Source of the DNA: RUG13409 sp045546135
GTDB lineage: Bacteria > Bacillota > Clostridia > Peptostreptococcales > Anaerovoracaceae
Direction of reading: 5' to 3'
Length of the DNA: 64,000 bases
NCBI GenBank assembly: GCA_045546135.1
Contig: JAZQCD010000013.1
Span: 1 to 64,000 of the forward strand
The notes under the pieces are model-generated. The model was not told where the DNA came from. It did no database searches and saw only the letters and a list, made by a program, of their open reading frames with translations. Every line of letters starts with the position of its first letter. Position 1 is the first letter of the stretch. Shown one piece after another: positions 25,892 to 36,029 of this stretch. A program made the translations under genes and the position numbers.

Positions 25892-26163
25892 CTGTATTCC
25901 TTTGTTTTAAATTTAATACTGTCCACATGTATATTGATGCGGGAAATGTTTATGCCTTTGACTGTGTCAGTGGCCTTTTTGACTGCTTCCTGAACGTTCC
26001 AGGCTACCTCAGGTATGCTTACTCCGTAATCTACAGAGATGTGAATATCGAGGTCTATGCCTTTATCCTTAGGAATAGGCAAAACTCCGGGAAATACGAT
26101 CCCGGAGACGCCTTCTGTAGCCAATGTGGCATCCTGTGCAATTTTTAGAAAATTGTCAGCCAA
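25888..26163 (-). CDS. Asp23/Gls24-family protein
   Basis: A 91-residue version of the Asp23/Gls24 domain (DIHISVDYGVSIPEVAWNVQEAV). Usual position upstream of nusB in clostridia, as with Bacillus YqhY. Linked to envelope or lipid homeostasis in some Firmicutes; mechanism unknown. Confidence 0.85.
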   Translation of the reverse strand: MADNFLKIAQDATLATEGVSGIVFPGVLPIPKDKGIDLDIHISVDYGVSIPEVAWNVQEAVKKATDTVKGINISRINIHVDSIKFKTKEYR

Positions 26164-26165
26164 TT

Positions 26166-27227
26166 TTAATAATCGTAAGGACTTGCTTTGTAGATCGCAA
26201 CGTTTGCAAGGTGTTCTTCATATGTAACTGCAAAGTTGCATTCTCCGGTCCTGTCTCCTTTGAGCACGAAGTAGTAGTAATTATGAGATTCAGGATTCAT
26301 CGCTGCCTCGATACTGTTGTATGCAGGGGAGCAGATAGGTCCTGCCGGGAGTCCGTCTACAAGATAAGTGTTGTAAGGAGAATCAAAATTTGTTGAAAAC
26401 GGAGCATCACCAAGAGCATAGATGATAGTTACGTCAGATTGAAGTCTCATAGGCAGATCAAGTCTGTTCCAAAAAACTCCCGATATAGTCTTTCTGTCTT
26501 TTTCTGCTCCGCATTCTTCTTCAATGATTGATGCAAGTGTGACCATGTCATGGAAAGTATATCCTGATGGGACCTTGGATTTCAGTTGGTCATAAACATG
26601 GATCTTGAAATAGCTAAGCATGGTGTTGATGACAGTATGCGCATCAGCTCCTTCTACTATTCTGTAAGTCTCAGGATAGAGATAACCTTCCAATCTGTTG
26701 GCCTTTGCACTGATCTCTCCTACAGCATATCCCTTTGAAGGAATGAACTCATAGTTATAGTCATCCTCAAGAGCTTTTAAAAAGTCCTTCATTGAAGATA
26801 CTATTCCGTCTTCCACAAGCTTTTCTCCGACTTGTTTGAGAGTATATGCTTCAGGTATTGTGAATGATACTTCAGGAAGCTTTCCGTTCTGAAGTAATTC
26901 CATGATCTTTTCCATGGTCATGGACGGCGAAAGCCTGTAGATACCGGCCTGATACTTTCCGTCAAGTCCGCAGAACTTGGTCTTGAATTTGAAGATCTGT
27001 GCAGAACGAATGATGCCGGCATCTTCAAGGACTTTTCCTATCTTTGTGGTGCCGCTTCCTGCTTCGATCTCAACTTCGATGAATTCTTCTGTGCCCGGTT
27101 TGTAAGCATTGTTATAGTTTTTTAAACCAAAATACGCAGCCGCTGCAACGCCTGCTCCAATAAGCACTAAGGCGAGCAGTACCTTAAGTACTGTTCGCCC
27201 TGCATTTTTCTTTTTCTTTGGGGACAT
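26166..27227 (-). CDS. mltG: endolytic transglycosylase MltG
   Basis: A 353-residue membrane protein: basic N-terminus, one span (about 14-33), LysM-like region, then the YceG catalytic domain (LEGYLYPETY, ASIIEEECGAEKDRKTISGVFWNRL with the catalytic Glu, LQSDVTIIYALG and LPAGPICSPAYNSIEAA). Cuts nascent glycan strands outside the membrane. Abuts efp and the Asp23-like gene. Confidence 0.95.
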   Translation of the reverse strand: MSPKKKKNAGRTVLKVLLALVLIGAGVAAAAYFGLKNYNNAYKPGTEEFIEVEIEAGSGTTKIGKVLEDAGIIRSAQIFKFKTKFCGLDGKYQAGIYRLSPSMTMEKIMELLQNGKLPEVSFTIPEAYTLKQVGEKLVEDGIVSSMKDFLKALEDDYNYEFIPSKGYAVGEISAKANRLEGYLYPETYRIVEGADAHTVINTMLSYFKIHVYDQLKSKVPSGYTFHDMVTLASIIEEECGAEKDRKTISGVFWNRLDLPMRLQSDVTIIYALGDAPFSTNFDSPYNTYLVDGLPAGPICSPAYNSIEAAMNPESHNYYYFVLKGDRTGECNFAVTYEEHLANVAIYKASPYDY

Positions 27228-27787
27228 TATTTTGCCCTGCTCAGATATTCACCTGTTCTTGTGTCGATCTGGATCTTTTCACCTGCTTCGATGAAAATAG
27301 GAACCTGAACTACAGCACCTGTTTCAACTGTTGCAGCCTTTGTAACGTTGGTTGCTGTGTTGCCCTTTACTCCGGGCTCTGTGTCTGTAACTTCGAGTAC
27401 GACAAAGTTCTCAGGCTCAACTGTGAAAGCATTGCCCTGGAAGAACTTTACGGTAACTTCGTCATTTTCTCTGATCCATTTTACTGCTTCTTCTACCAGC
27501 TCGAAATTGAGCGGGATCATTTCATAGGAATCCGGGTCCATGAAATAGTAAAGATCTCCGTCATTGTATGAGTACTGCATCCTCTTTGTTTCAATGACAG
27601 CATCTTCGAATTTATCACTGGGATTGAAGGCTTCCTCTCTAGTTGCTCCCGTAAGGATGTTTCTATACTTTGTTCTTACAAAAGCTGCTCCCTTACCAGG
27701 CTTTACGTGCTGGAAAGAAAGAACTACACAGGGGTCTCCGTCCTTGATGAAAGTCTTTCCGTTTCTGAAATCACTTGCGTAAACCAT
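27227..27787 (-). CDS. efp: elongation factor P
   Basis: 186 residues, three OB-like domains. The loop that reaches the peptidyl-transferase centre is KPGKGAAF with Lys at residue 32, the modified position in Firmicutes. Relieves stalls at polyproline. Gap of 25 bases to the peptidase gene is the largest in the whole relA-ynbB run. Confidence 0.97.
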   Translation of the reverse strand: MVYASDFRNGKTFIKDGDPCVVLSFQHVKPGKGAAFVRTKYRNILTGATREEAFNPSDKFEDAVIETKRMQYSYNDGDLYYFMDPDSYEMIPLNFELVEEAVKWIRENDEVTVKFFQGNAFTVEPENFVVLEVTDTEPGVKGNTATNVTKAATVETGAVVQVPIFIEAGEKIQIDTRTGEYLSRAK

Positions 27788-27812
27788 TAAATCAATTTCC
27801 TCCGTATATAAA

Positions 27813-28886
27813 TTACAATATTGTTAGCTCTTTTGGTGCATCTTCGAAGTCAATTATACCCGATTCCGTGACTAATGCCAAGTCTTCAATTCTGACTCCG
27901 AACTTTCCGGGAAGATATATTCCCGGTTCTATGGACATGATGGCTCCTGCAGGTATCACATGGTTATATGCAGGGCTCCAGTTTGGTGCTTCGTGGATCT
28001 TAAGACCTGTTCCGTGACCGAGAGAATGTCCGAAATAATCTCCGTATCCTGCTGCTGTGATGACAGATCTTGCATATGCATCGCCTTCTATTCCGGTGAT
28101 GCCTGCTTTGAGATTTGCTATTGCGTTGAGCTGGGCTTTGAGAACTACATTGTATACTTCTCTCATCTCATCTGTAACGCTTCCTATGGCAACAGTTCTT
28201 GTCATGTCTGAGCAGTAACCGTCGACTTTGCATCCGAAGTCCATGGTAACGAAATCGCCCTTTTCGATCTTTTTGTGACCGGGAACTCCGTGAGGCATGG
28301 ATGTCTTTACACCGCTAATGAGTATGGTATCAAAGGATGGACCCTCTGCTCCGCATTTTCTCATGAAGTATTCAAGTTCTGCTGCAGCTTCGACTTCTTC
28401 CATTCCGGGTTTTAGAACGTCGAGCATGTGAAGATAAGTCTTCTTTGCTATGTCGCAAGCTTTTTTTGTGCTCTCTATCTCGTATTCATCCTTGATCATG
28501 CGAAGCTTTTCTACGATACCGGATACAGGTACAAGCGTCTTTATATCTTTAAGACCTGTATTGAGTCTCATGAAAAGATCAAGAGAAACAGCTTCTTTTT
28601 CAAGGCCTATCCTTATTTCTTTTCTGTCTTTAAGGATGTCGAGGAGGCTTCTTCCCACCTTTGTGATCTCAGGTGTGAGCCAATCACTCATGCTCTGTGC
28701 CATCTCAAGGTATCTGAAGTCTGTGATGATATATGCTTCATCCTGGGAGACATACAGATAGCAGTCATCACCCTTTTGACCTGTAAAATAAGCTACGTTA
28801 GCTGTATCGTTTATAAAAAGAGCATCGATATCTGCCTCTTTAAGAAGAGGTCTTAATTTTCCGAGTCTTTCTGCAAATCTATTCAT
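27813..28886 (-). CDS. Xaa-Pro peptidase (M24 family)
   Basis: A 357-residue aminopeptidase P / prolidase type enzyme: creatinase-like N-terminal domain (1-125) and pita-bread M24 domain. Metal ligands are seen in MDFGCKVDGYCSDMTRT (two Asp), HSLGHGTGLKIHE (His) and SIEPGIYLPGKFGVRIED (two Glu). Position next to efp is typical. Confidence 0.93.
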   Translation of the reverse strand: MNRFAERLGKLRPLLKEADIDALFINDTANVAYFTGQKGDDCYLYVSQDEAYIITDFRYLEMAQSMSDWLTPEITKVGRSLLDILKDRKEIRIGLEKEAVSLDLFMRLNTGLKDIKTLVPVSGIVEKLRMIKDEYEIESTKKACDIAKKTYLHMLDVLKPGMEEVEAAAELEYFMRKCGAEGPSFDTILISGVKTSMPHGVPGHKKIEKGDFVTMDFGCKVDGYCSDMTRTVAIGSVTDEMREVYNVVLKAQLNAIANLKAGITGIEGDAYARSVITAAGYGDYFGHSLGHGTGLKIHEAPNWSPAYNHVIPAGAIMSIEPGIYLPGKFGVRIEDLALVTESGIIDFEDAPKELTIL

Positions 28887-29208
28887 TTAGTGCATCTCCT
28901 ATCATTTGATATATTTCAGTCACTATCTGTGAAACTGACATCTGAGCATTGAGATACTCCGCAGCGCTTGGATCGCTCATAACTACTGAATAGAGCTGCT
29001 GATATTTTGTAAGGCTCTCCTGATCTGGAGTCTGACCTGTCATGGTCATTGTCTGAAGTTCCACGCCCTTTTCAGTAAAATCATTGATCATTTTTGCAAG
29101 GTCTGCGTTGGCGTCGATCTTCGCTTTTGCAGCCTTGTAGTTTCTGTACTGGTCGCATTCTTTGAGTGAGTGGACCAGTTCTCTGGCTACATCATATACG
29201 TTCTGCAT
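28879..29208 (-). CDS. YlbF/YmcA-family protein
   Basis: A 109-residue helical protein of the YlbF (Com_YlbF) family (VYDVARELVHSLKECDQYRNYKAAK). In Bacillus, YlbF, YmcA and YaaT form the Y-complex that helps RNase Y mature operon RNAs; this gene beside rnj suits an RNA-decay role. Overlaps the peptidase gene by 8 bases. Confidence 0.85.
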   Translation of the reverse strand: MQNVYDVARELVHSLKECDQYRNYKAAKAKIDANADLAKMINDFTEKGVELQTMTMTGQTPDQESLTKYQQLYSVVMSDPSAAEYLNAQMSVSQIVTEIYQMIGDALNE

Positions 29209-29211
29209 CTG

Positions 29212-30882
29212 TTATACCTCCATGTAAACAGGAACTATGACAGGGCTCCTGTTTATTTCTTTATATATGAAACTCTTTAAAGTAGTTACCAAAAGTTCCT
29301 GTATCTGTTCTTTCTTCATCTTCTTTGAATAGCCTTCTTCAAGGGCGTTATACATGGCAGCTCTCGCCTGATCGAGTACCTGCCCGTATTCCTTTACATA
29401 TGTAAGGCCTTTCGTATGAAGCTGAATGTCAGAAATGATCTTTCCCTTGCTGTCGAATACTGCTGCAAGAACAAGGAGTCCGCCTTCAGAAAGAGCTTTT
29501 CTTTCGCTCAAGACCTTAGATCCTACGTCCCCTATTCCAAGTCCGTCTACAAGTATGGGTCCTGCCTGTACAGTTTTGTCAGAGATCTTTATCTTTCTCT
29601 TGGTAAGTTCTATGACGGAACCGTTCTCAGCGATGATTATGTCCTTTTGATCGACTCCCATCTCCTGAGCAAGCTCTGAGTGGCTTACAAGGAGCCTTAT
29701 CTCTCCGTGGACAGGCATGAAGAATTTAGGCTTAAGTAGAGCAAGCATGAGTTTCAGTTCTTCTCTTTTTGCATGTCCTGATGAATGAACGTCAGCTATC
29801 TCGCTGTAAATGACCTGGCCGCCATGGGCCATGATCTCATTGATCATATCGTATACGCCAAGCTCGTTGCCGGGGATGACAGAAGATGACAGTATGACTA
29901 CATCATCTTCGTTTATCTTTATATCCTTGTGCTGACCGTAGGCTATCCTTGTAAGAGCGCTTGTGGGTTCTCCCTGAGATCCTGTAGTCAATATGACAAG
30001 TTCATCATTTCTGTAATGCTTTGCCTGCTTTAATGTGATGATGGTATTAGGAGGTATGGTCAAGTAACCAAGGTCTGATGCTACCTTCATCATGTTCTCC
30101 ATGCTTCTTCCGGTAATTGCGACCTTGCGTCCGTTCTCAAATGCCAGGTCAAGTATGGATTGTACTCTGTGTACATTGCTTGAGAATGTAGTAATGATGA
30201 ATCTGTGTGTGTTTTTCTTGAAAATAGTCTCAAGGTTTTCTTTTATGACCTTTTCAGATTCAGAGAAACCTTCTCTTACAGCGTTGGTGCTGTCTGACAT
30301 GAGAAGAAGTACGCCTTCTTGTCCTATCTGAGCTATCCTTGCAATATCTGTAGGATTATTGTCAAGAGGTGTATAGTCGAATTTGAAGTCTCCTGTATGG
30401 AATATCTTTCCCACCGGAGTGTCGATCAAAAGAGCCATAGCATCGGCAACTGAATGAGTCACATGGATAGCTTCTATCTTGAAAGCTCCAAGATCCAGTC
30501 TGTCACCGGCTATGATATCATGAAATTCATAATCAGTTATCTTATGCTCTTTGAATTTTAATTTCAAAAAACCTTGGACCAAGGGACTTGCATAAATAGG
30601 CACATTGAATTCCTTTAGAAGGAAAGGTACGCCTCCTATATGGTCCTCGTGAGCGTGAGTGAGGACCAGTCCTTTGATCTTGTGAGCATTGTCTCTTAAA
30701 TATGTGAAATCGGGTATGACACAGTCTATACCCAGCATATCAGTAGTCGGGAAAGTCATGCCGCAATCGACTATGAGCATATCATCCTCATACTCAAAGA
30801 GCGTCATGTTCTTTCCGACTTCGTGTAATCCTCCGAGAGGAATGATCCTTATCTGTTTGGTCTTTCTTTGTTTCTTTATCAT
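29212..30882 (-). CDS. rnj: ribonuclease J
   Basis: A 556-residue beta-CASP metallo-beta-lactamase RNase: HAHEDHIGG zinc motif, THSVADAM, HTGDFKFD, the beta-CASP stretch (ITTFSSNVHRVQ) and VHSSGHAKREEL. Acts as 5' exonuclease and endonuclease in RNA decay and maturation. Sits between leuS and the YlbF gene. Confidence 0.96.
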   Translation of the reverse strand: MIKKQRKTKQIRIIPLGGLHEVGKNMTLFEYEDDMLIVDCGMTFPTTDMLGIDCVIPDFTYLRDNAHKIKGLVLTHAHEDHIGGVPFLLKEFNVPIYASPLVQGFLKLKFKEHKITDYEFHDIIAGDRLDLGAFKIEAIHVTHSVADAMALLIDTPVGKIFHTGDFKFDYTPLDNNPTDIARIAQIGQEGVLLLMSDSTNAVREGFSESEKVIKENLETIFKKNTHRFIITTFSSNVHRVQSILDLAFENGRKVAITGRSMENMMKVASDLGYLTIPPNTIITLKQAKHYRNDELVILTTGSQGEPTSALTRIAYGQHKDIKINEDDVVILSSSVIPGNELGVYDMINEIMAHGGQVIYSEIADVHSSGHAKREELKLMLALLKPKFFMPVHGEIRLLVSHSELAQEMGVDQKDIIIAENGSVIELTKRKIKISDKTVQAGPILVDGLGIGDVGSKVLSERKALSEGGLLVLAAVFDSKGKIISDIQLHTKGLTYVKEYGQVLDQARAAMYNALEEGYSKKMKKEQIQELLVTTLKSFIYKEINRSPVIVPVYMEV

Positions 30883-30883
30883 C

Positions 30884-33358
30884 TTATCCTTTCACTACGA
30901 TGTTAAGGAGCTTTCTGGGAACAGCAATGACCTTTACTACAGCCTTGTCTTTTACAAGATCTTTGACTGTGTCGTTATCCATGCAGATCTTTTCGAATTC
31001 CTCTTTTGAAAGACCGGAAGGTACTTCGAGTTTTGCTCTTACCTTGCCGTTTATCTGGACTACGATCTCTATGCTGTCTTTAACGAGGGCTGCTTCATCA
31101 AAGCTTGGCCACTGAGCGTGATAAATGAGCTCTGTAAAGCCAAGTCCTTCCCACATTTCTTCACATGCGTGAGGAATGAACGGAGAAAGGAGAAGTACGA
31201 GTTTTTCTGCAGCAGACCTTAAGAGTCCGAGGTTGACATCCTCAAGCTCTTTGTATCTGTACATCTCGTTTGTAAGCTCCATTATTGCGGATATGGCCGT
31301 ATTGAAGTTGAAACGCTTTTCAATATCGTCCGATACCCTTTTTACTGTGTTGTTTAAAATATAGTTGAGCTGTTTATCATCTTTTGTTTCAGCTGTGTAT
31401 ACAGGAGGAATGCCATTCGTTTCTTCAGCAAGTTCTGCTATGAGCCTGTATACTCTGTTTATGAATTTATATGATCCTTCTACTCCTGTATCAGACCATT
31501 CAAGTTCTCTTTCAGGAGGCGCTGCAAAGAGTATGAAGAGCCTTGCAGTATCTGCTCCGTATTTGTCTATGATCTCGTCAGGACTTACGATATTGCCGAC
31601 AGACTTAGACATCTTTGATCCGTCTTTGAGTACCATGCCCTGAGTAAGGAGGTTCGTAAAGGGTTCCTGAACATCAACAAGGCCAAGGTCATGAAGTACC
31701 ATTGTAAAGAACCTTGCATACATGAGGTGAAGGATGGCATGCTCTACTCCGCCTATATACTGGTCGACAGGCATCCAGTAGTTTGCTTTTGCAGGATCGA
31801 ATGGCGCCTTGTCGTTCCTTGCATCTGTATATCTTAAGAAGTACCAGGATGAATCAAGGAAGGTATCCATGGTATCTACTTCCCTCTTTGCATCTTTGCC
31901 GCAGCATGGGCACTTGCAGTCTACGAAGGTCTTTGATGTTGCAACAGGACTTTCTCCCTTACCTGTAAAGACTACGTCTGTAGGAAGGAGTACAGGAAGG
32001 TTCTCTTCTTTTTCAGGTACCCAGCCGCAGTCCGGGCAGTTTACCATAGGAATAGGTGTTCCCCAATATCTCTGCCTTGAAATGAGCCAGTCACGAAGTC
32101 TGTAATTTGTTACAGCTTCGCCAAGTCCCATAGCCTTTAAGTCATCTCTTATAGCAACGATGGCATCTTTGTTGTTCATGCCGTCATACTTGCCGGAGTT
32201 GATCATTGTGCCCTCTGCTTCGAATGCAGCCTTAAGGTCGTTCCAATCAATGTCTCCTGTGCCCGGATCTACTACAGGTACTATGTCAAGACCGAACTTC
32301 TTTGCAAATTCAAAGTCTCTTTGGTCATGAGCAGGAACGCCCATGACTGCGCCTGTACCATAGGAAATGAGTACATAGTCAGAGATGTAGATAGGCATCG
32401 GTTTATGAGTAAGCGGATTAATAGCATATCTTCCTGTGAAGACGCCTGTTTTCTCTTTGCTTGTAGATGTTCTTTCTATGTCGCTTAAGGTCTTTACGTG
32501 CTCCTGGTAATCTCTGCAGGCCTGCTCATTTTCCATGCCTGTGATGAGTTTATCAAGATCCGGATGCTCAGGAGATACTACCATGAAAGTAGTACCAAAG
32601 AGTGTGTCGACTCTTGTTGTGAACACACGAAGCTTAAGGTCCATATCCTGAACGTCAAAGTCAAGTTCTGTACCTTCGCTTCTTCCTATCCAGTTTCTTT
32701 GCATGGTCTTGACCTTTTCCGGCCATCCGGGCATGTTGTCAAGATCGTCAAGGAGCCTGTCTGCATAATCCGTGATCTTCAGATACCATTGAGAAAGGTC
32801 TTTCTTTGTGACCTGAGTTCCGCAGCGTTCGCAGCAGCCTTCAACTACCTGCTCGTTTGCAAGTACTGTTGCGCAGCTTGGACACCAGTTGACAGGGTTC
32901 TCTTTCTTGTATGCAAGTCCTTTTTTATAGAACCGGATGAAGATCCACTGCATCCACTTGTAGTACTCTTCTTTGTATGTGCATGCTTCTCTGTCCCAGT
33001 CATAGGAAAGTCCCATCTGACGGAGCTGTCTTTCCATCTCTGCTATATTGGAAGAAGTCCAGACTGCAGGATGAGCGCCGTTCTTTATTGCAGCATTCTC
33101 TGCCGGGAGTCCGAAAGAGTCGAATCCTATTGGATGGATGACATTGTAGCCGTTCATAGTCTTGAATCTTGCTACTACATCACCTATGGAATAGTTCCTT
33201 ACATGTCCCATGTGGAGCTTTCCGCTTGGATATGGGAACATCTCAAGGCAATAATACTTAGGCTTTGAAGCATCCTCAGTTACATGGAAAACATCTCTTT
33301 CTTCCCATGTTTTTTGCCATTTTGGTTCTATCTTTTTAAAATCATAATCTCTGTTCAT
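30884..33358 (-). CDS. leuS: leucyl-tRNA synthetase
   Basis: An 824-residue class I synthetase. HIGH-type motif PYPSGKLHMGHVRN near residue 41, zinc-binding CPSC...CERC near 164-179, CP1 editing domain and KMSKSVGN. Full length for bacteria. There is only a 9-base gap to the upstream gene, so no T-box leader precedes it. Confidence 0.98.
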   Translation of the reverse strand: MNRDYDFKKIEPKWQKTWEERDVFHVTEDASKPKYYCLEMFPYPSGKLHMGHVRNYSIGDVVARFKTMNGYNVIHPIGFDSFGLPAENAAIKNGAHPAVWTSSNIAEMERQLRQMGLSYDWDREACTYKEEYYKWMQWIFIRFYKKGLAYKKENPVNWCPSCATVLANEQVVEGCCERCGTQVTKKDLSQWYLKITDYADRLLDDLDNMPGWPEKVKTMQRNWIGRSEGTELDFDVQDMDLKLRVFTTRVDTLFGTTFMVVSPEHPDLDKLITGMENEQACRDYQEHVKTLSDIERTSTSKEKTGVFTGRYAINPLTHKPMPIYISDYVLISYGTGAVMGVPAHDQRDFEFAKKFGLDIVPVVDPGTGDIDWNDLKAAFEAEGTMINSGKYDGMNNKDAIVAIRDDLKAMGLGEAVTNYRLRDWLISRQRYWGTPIPMVNCPDCGWVPEKEENLPVLLPTDVVFTGKGESPVATSKTFVDCKCPCCGKDAKREVDTMDTFLDSSWYFLRYTDARNDKAPFDPAKANYWMPVDQYIGGVEHAILHLMYARFFTMVLHDLGLVDVQEPFTNLLTQGMVLKDGSKMSKSVGNIVSPDEIIDKYGADTARLFILFAAPPERELEWSDTGVEGSYKFINRVYRLIAELAEETNGIPPVYTAETKDDKQLNYILNNTVKRVSDDIEKRFNFNTAISAIMELTNEMYRYKELEDVNLGLLRSAAEKLVLLLSPFIPHACEEMWEGLGFTELIYHAQWPSFDEAALVKDSIEIVVQINGKVRAKLEVPSGLSKEEFEKICMDNDTVKDLVKDKAVVKVIAVPRKLLNIVVKG

Positions 33359-33367
33359 GATACCTTT

Positions 33368-34252
33368 TTATTCCTCTTCATCTTCATAATAGAACTTTTC
33401 GCAGTCATTCCAAACACGCTCGATGTCGTAGTGTTCTCTTTGTTCTTTTGTGAACAGGTTCACTATGACGTCGCCGTAGTCCATGAGTATCCATCCGCTG
33501 TCGCCCCTGCCCTCTATGTGTCCTACAAGGATGCCTTGCTCAGCAAGTTTGTCTTCCACATTGGCTGCAAGTGCTGACAGCTGCCTAAGGCCTGCGGTGC
33601 TTGCTATGACGAAATAGTCGGCAAAACCGGATTTTTCGGCTATGTCGATGATGACTATGTCGCCAGCCTTTCTTGCGCTCATCTCTTTAGCTATGAAGTA
33701 AGCTATTTCTTTGTTTGTCATATTCTTTCCTAACTCTTTTTTTAGCCACTCGATAACGTCGTCGTTGGTAGTATCGTAATATAGACCTTTTTCAAGTATT
33801 ATCTCTTTTTGCCTTTGCGCAAGGCGTATATAAGTCTTGTCTATATTGGTCTGAGTTTTTTCGTACTCTCTTAAAGCAGGACAATCCTCGTAGTCTCTGT
33901 TTTCTTCAAGCAGGTCTGCAAGCTTTATGACCTTTTCAAGAAGGCACATGCCTACTCTTCCTACAGTGTGATTTGCTATGGCATTGACTATCTCAGGATC
34001 TGTGACTCCGAATTCATCCTGAATGATCTTTGCTGCGGCTTTTCCGTGCTCAAGGCCAAGGTGCTGTCCTTTGCATGCATCATGAAAGACAGCAGCTATT
34101 TTAGCCTTTTTTACATCGGCGCCGTATTTAAGAGCATAATGTTCAGCAGCTTTGACTACTCCCATAGTATGTCTGTATCTGTAGTCGTCAACATGCTCTT
34201 TAACATAGGCATCAAGTTTTGAATAGAGTTCTTCAAATTCTTTATCAGTCAT
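33368..34252 (-). CDS. YqeK-RsfS fusion protein
   Basis: 294 residues. Residues about 1-172 are a YqeK HD-domain Ap4A hydrolase (HTMGVVKAA, VFHDACKG with HD at 57-58, NHTVGR, KLADLLEENRDY). Residues 178-294 are a ribosomal silencing factor RsfS (GDIVIIDIAEKSGFADYFVIAS, HIEGRGDSGWILMDYGDVIVNLF), which blocks subunit joining through L14. In most Firmicutes the two are separate neighbours. Met178 (33719-33721) has AGGA about 6 bases upstream, so free RsfS of 117 residues, the normal size, could also be made. Confidence 0.93.
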   Translation of the reverse strand: MTDKEFEELYSKLDAYVKEHVDDYRYRHTMGVVKAAEHYALKYGADVKKAKIAAVFHDACKGQHLGLEHGKAAAKIIQDEFGVTDPEIVNAIANHTVGRVGMCLLEKVIKLADLLEENRDYEDCPALREYEKTQTNIDKTYIRLAQRQKEIILEKGLYYDTTNDDVIEWLKKELGKNMTNKEIAYFIAKEMSARKAGDIVIIDIAEKSGFADYFVIASTAGLRQLSALAANVEDKLAEQGILVGHIEGRGDSGWILMDYGDVIVNLFTKEQREHYDIERVWNDCEKFYYEDEEE

Positions 34253-36020
34253 TTATCTTTACATCTATAGAAAGCTCATTGAGTGCCTTGTCGTCTACTG
34301 TAGTCGGCGCATCAGACATGACGCATTGAGCATTCTGGTTCTTCGGGAAAGCGATGACTCTTCTTATATCGTCTGTTCCAAGGAGGAGCATGCAAAGTCT
34401 GTCAAGACCGAATGCGAGTCCGCCGTGAGGAGGAGCGCCGTACTTGAAAGCATCGATGAAGAATCCGAATCTGTTTCTGATCTCTTCGTCTGTCAGCTTA
34501 AGCACTTCGAAGATCTTTTTCTGAAGTCCGCTGTCGTGGATCCTTATGGAACCGCCGCCTGCTTCATATCCGTTGATCACGATATCATATGCATCGGCGT
34601 AGATCTTGTCAAGTTCTCCTGTATCAAGGTAGTGAAGGTCTTCCTTCTTTGGAGATGTGAACGGATGATGCATAGCCATGAATCTTCCTTCTTCATCTGA
34701 CCACTCGAACATTGGGAAGTCTACTATCCAAAGGAGTTTGAATTCATTAGGATCAAGCATTCCGAGCTTTGATGCCAGGTCTCTTCTTAAGAATCCAAGA
34801 GATGCCCATACGACTTCCTTCTTTCCTGAAACGATGAGGATCAGGTCTCCCGGTTTTGCATCGAATTCGCCGCAAATAGCTTTGAGCTCATCCTGAGAGA
34901 AGAATTTGTTTACAGAAGATTTTATTTCGTCTTCTTCATAGCGTATCCATACCATTCCCTTTGCGCCGAAGGATCTGATGGATTCAGTCATCTTGTCTAT
35001 GTCTTTTCTTGAAAAGTCAGCGCTGTGACCGTTTATGTCTATGCCCATTACCTTTCCGCCTTCAGCTATTGCCTTTGTAAAGACTTCAAAGCTGCAGTCC
35101 TTAACCAGGGTCGCAAGGTCATGTAGTTCGAATCCGAAACGAAGGTCAGGTTTGTCTGAACCGTATCTGTTCATGGCTTCGTCCCAGGACATTCTCTGGA
35201 GAGGAAGCTCTATGTCAATGCCCTTCATCTCTTTGAAGAGAGTCTTTAAGAATCTTTCCTGTACTTCGATGATGTCGTCCTGATCTACAAAGGACATCTC
35301 AAGGTCTATCTGTGTGAATTCAGGCTGTCTGTCTGCGCGAAGGTCTTCGTCTCTATAGCACTTTGCTATCTGGAAGTATCTGTCCGTTCCTGCGATCATG
35401 AGAAGCTGCTTGAACTGCTGGGGAGACTGAGGAAGAGCATAGAATTTTCCCGGGTTTACTCTGCTCGGTACGAGGTAGTCTCTTGCGCCTTCCGGAGTCG
35501 GCTTTGCAAGCACAGGAGTTTCGACTTCCGTGAATCCGTTCTCATAATAGAAATTCCTGATAACATGGTACATCTTGCTCCTGAAAGCAAGGGTATCCTG
35601 CATCATGGGTTTTCTTAGGTCGAGATATCTGTATTTAAGTCTCAGTTCGCCTGATACATTGTCGTCGTCTTTGATATAGATGGGAGGAGTCTCGGATTCG
35701 CAGTATACGGAGAGCTCTTCTGCCAATATTTCTATGTCTCCTGTTGGGATATCAGGATTCTTTGAAGATCTTTCTCTTACAGTACCTGTGATACCTACAG
35801 AGAATTCAGATCTTAATTTTTCTGCCTTTTCAAGCATTTCCTGTGGGCAGTTGTCGTCGAATACTACCTGAACGATGCCGCTCTTATCTCTGATGTCAGC
35901 AAATATAAGGCTGCCAAGAGATCTCTGTTTTTGTACCCAGCCGTTAACTGTAACAGTTTTTCCGATGTTTTCTTTTCTGAGGACTCCGCACATGTGTGTC
36001 CTCTTTAATAACTTGTCCAT
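34245..36020 (-). CDS. aspS: aspartyl-tRNA synthetase
   Basis: A 591-residue class II synthetase of the bacterial type: N-terminal OB anticodon-binding domain (WVQKQRSLGSLIFADIRDKSG), motif 2 YRDEDLRADRQPEFTQIDLE, the GAD insertion and motif 3 GLAFGLDRLCML. 9 bases after hisS; overlaps the YqeK-RsfS gene by 8. Confidence 0.98.
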   Translation of the reverse strand: MDKLLKRTHMCGVLRKENIGKTVTVNGWVQKQRSLGSLIFADIRDKSGIVQVVFDDNCPQEMLEKAEKLRSEFSVGITGTVRERSSKNPDIPTGDIEILAEELSVYCESETPPIYIKDDDNVSGELRLKYRYLDLRKPMMQDTLAFRSKMYHVIRNFYYENGFTEVETPVLAKPTPEGARDYLVPSRVNPGKFYALPQSPQQFKQLLMIAGTDRYFQIAKCYRDEDLRADRQPEFTQIDLEMSFVDQDDIIEVQERFLKTLFKEMKGIDIELPLQRMSWDEAMNRYGSDKPDLRFGFELHDLATLVKDCSFEVFTKAIAEGGKVMGIDINGHSADFSRKDIDKMTESIRSFGAKGMVWIRYEEDEIKSSVNKFFSQDELKAICGEFDAKPGDLILIVSGKKEVVWASLGFLRRDLASKLGMLDPNEFKLLWIVDFPMFEWSDEEGRFMAMHHPFTSPKKEDLHYLDTGELDKIYADAYDIVINGYEAGGGSIRIHDSGLQKKIFEVLKLTDEEIRNRFGFFIDAFKYGAPPHGGLAFGLDRLCMLLLGTDDIRRVIAFPKNQNAQCVMSDAPTTVDDKALNELSIDVKIND

Positions 36021-36029
36021 TTTAAGCCT

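Noticed and set aside
32498..33268. Plus-strand frame of 256 codons
   Set aside because: Entirely opposite leuS, whose HMGH and zinc motifs are unambiguous; a mirror frame caused by codon use.
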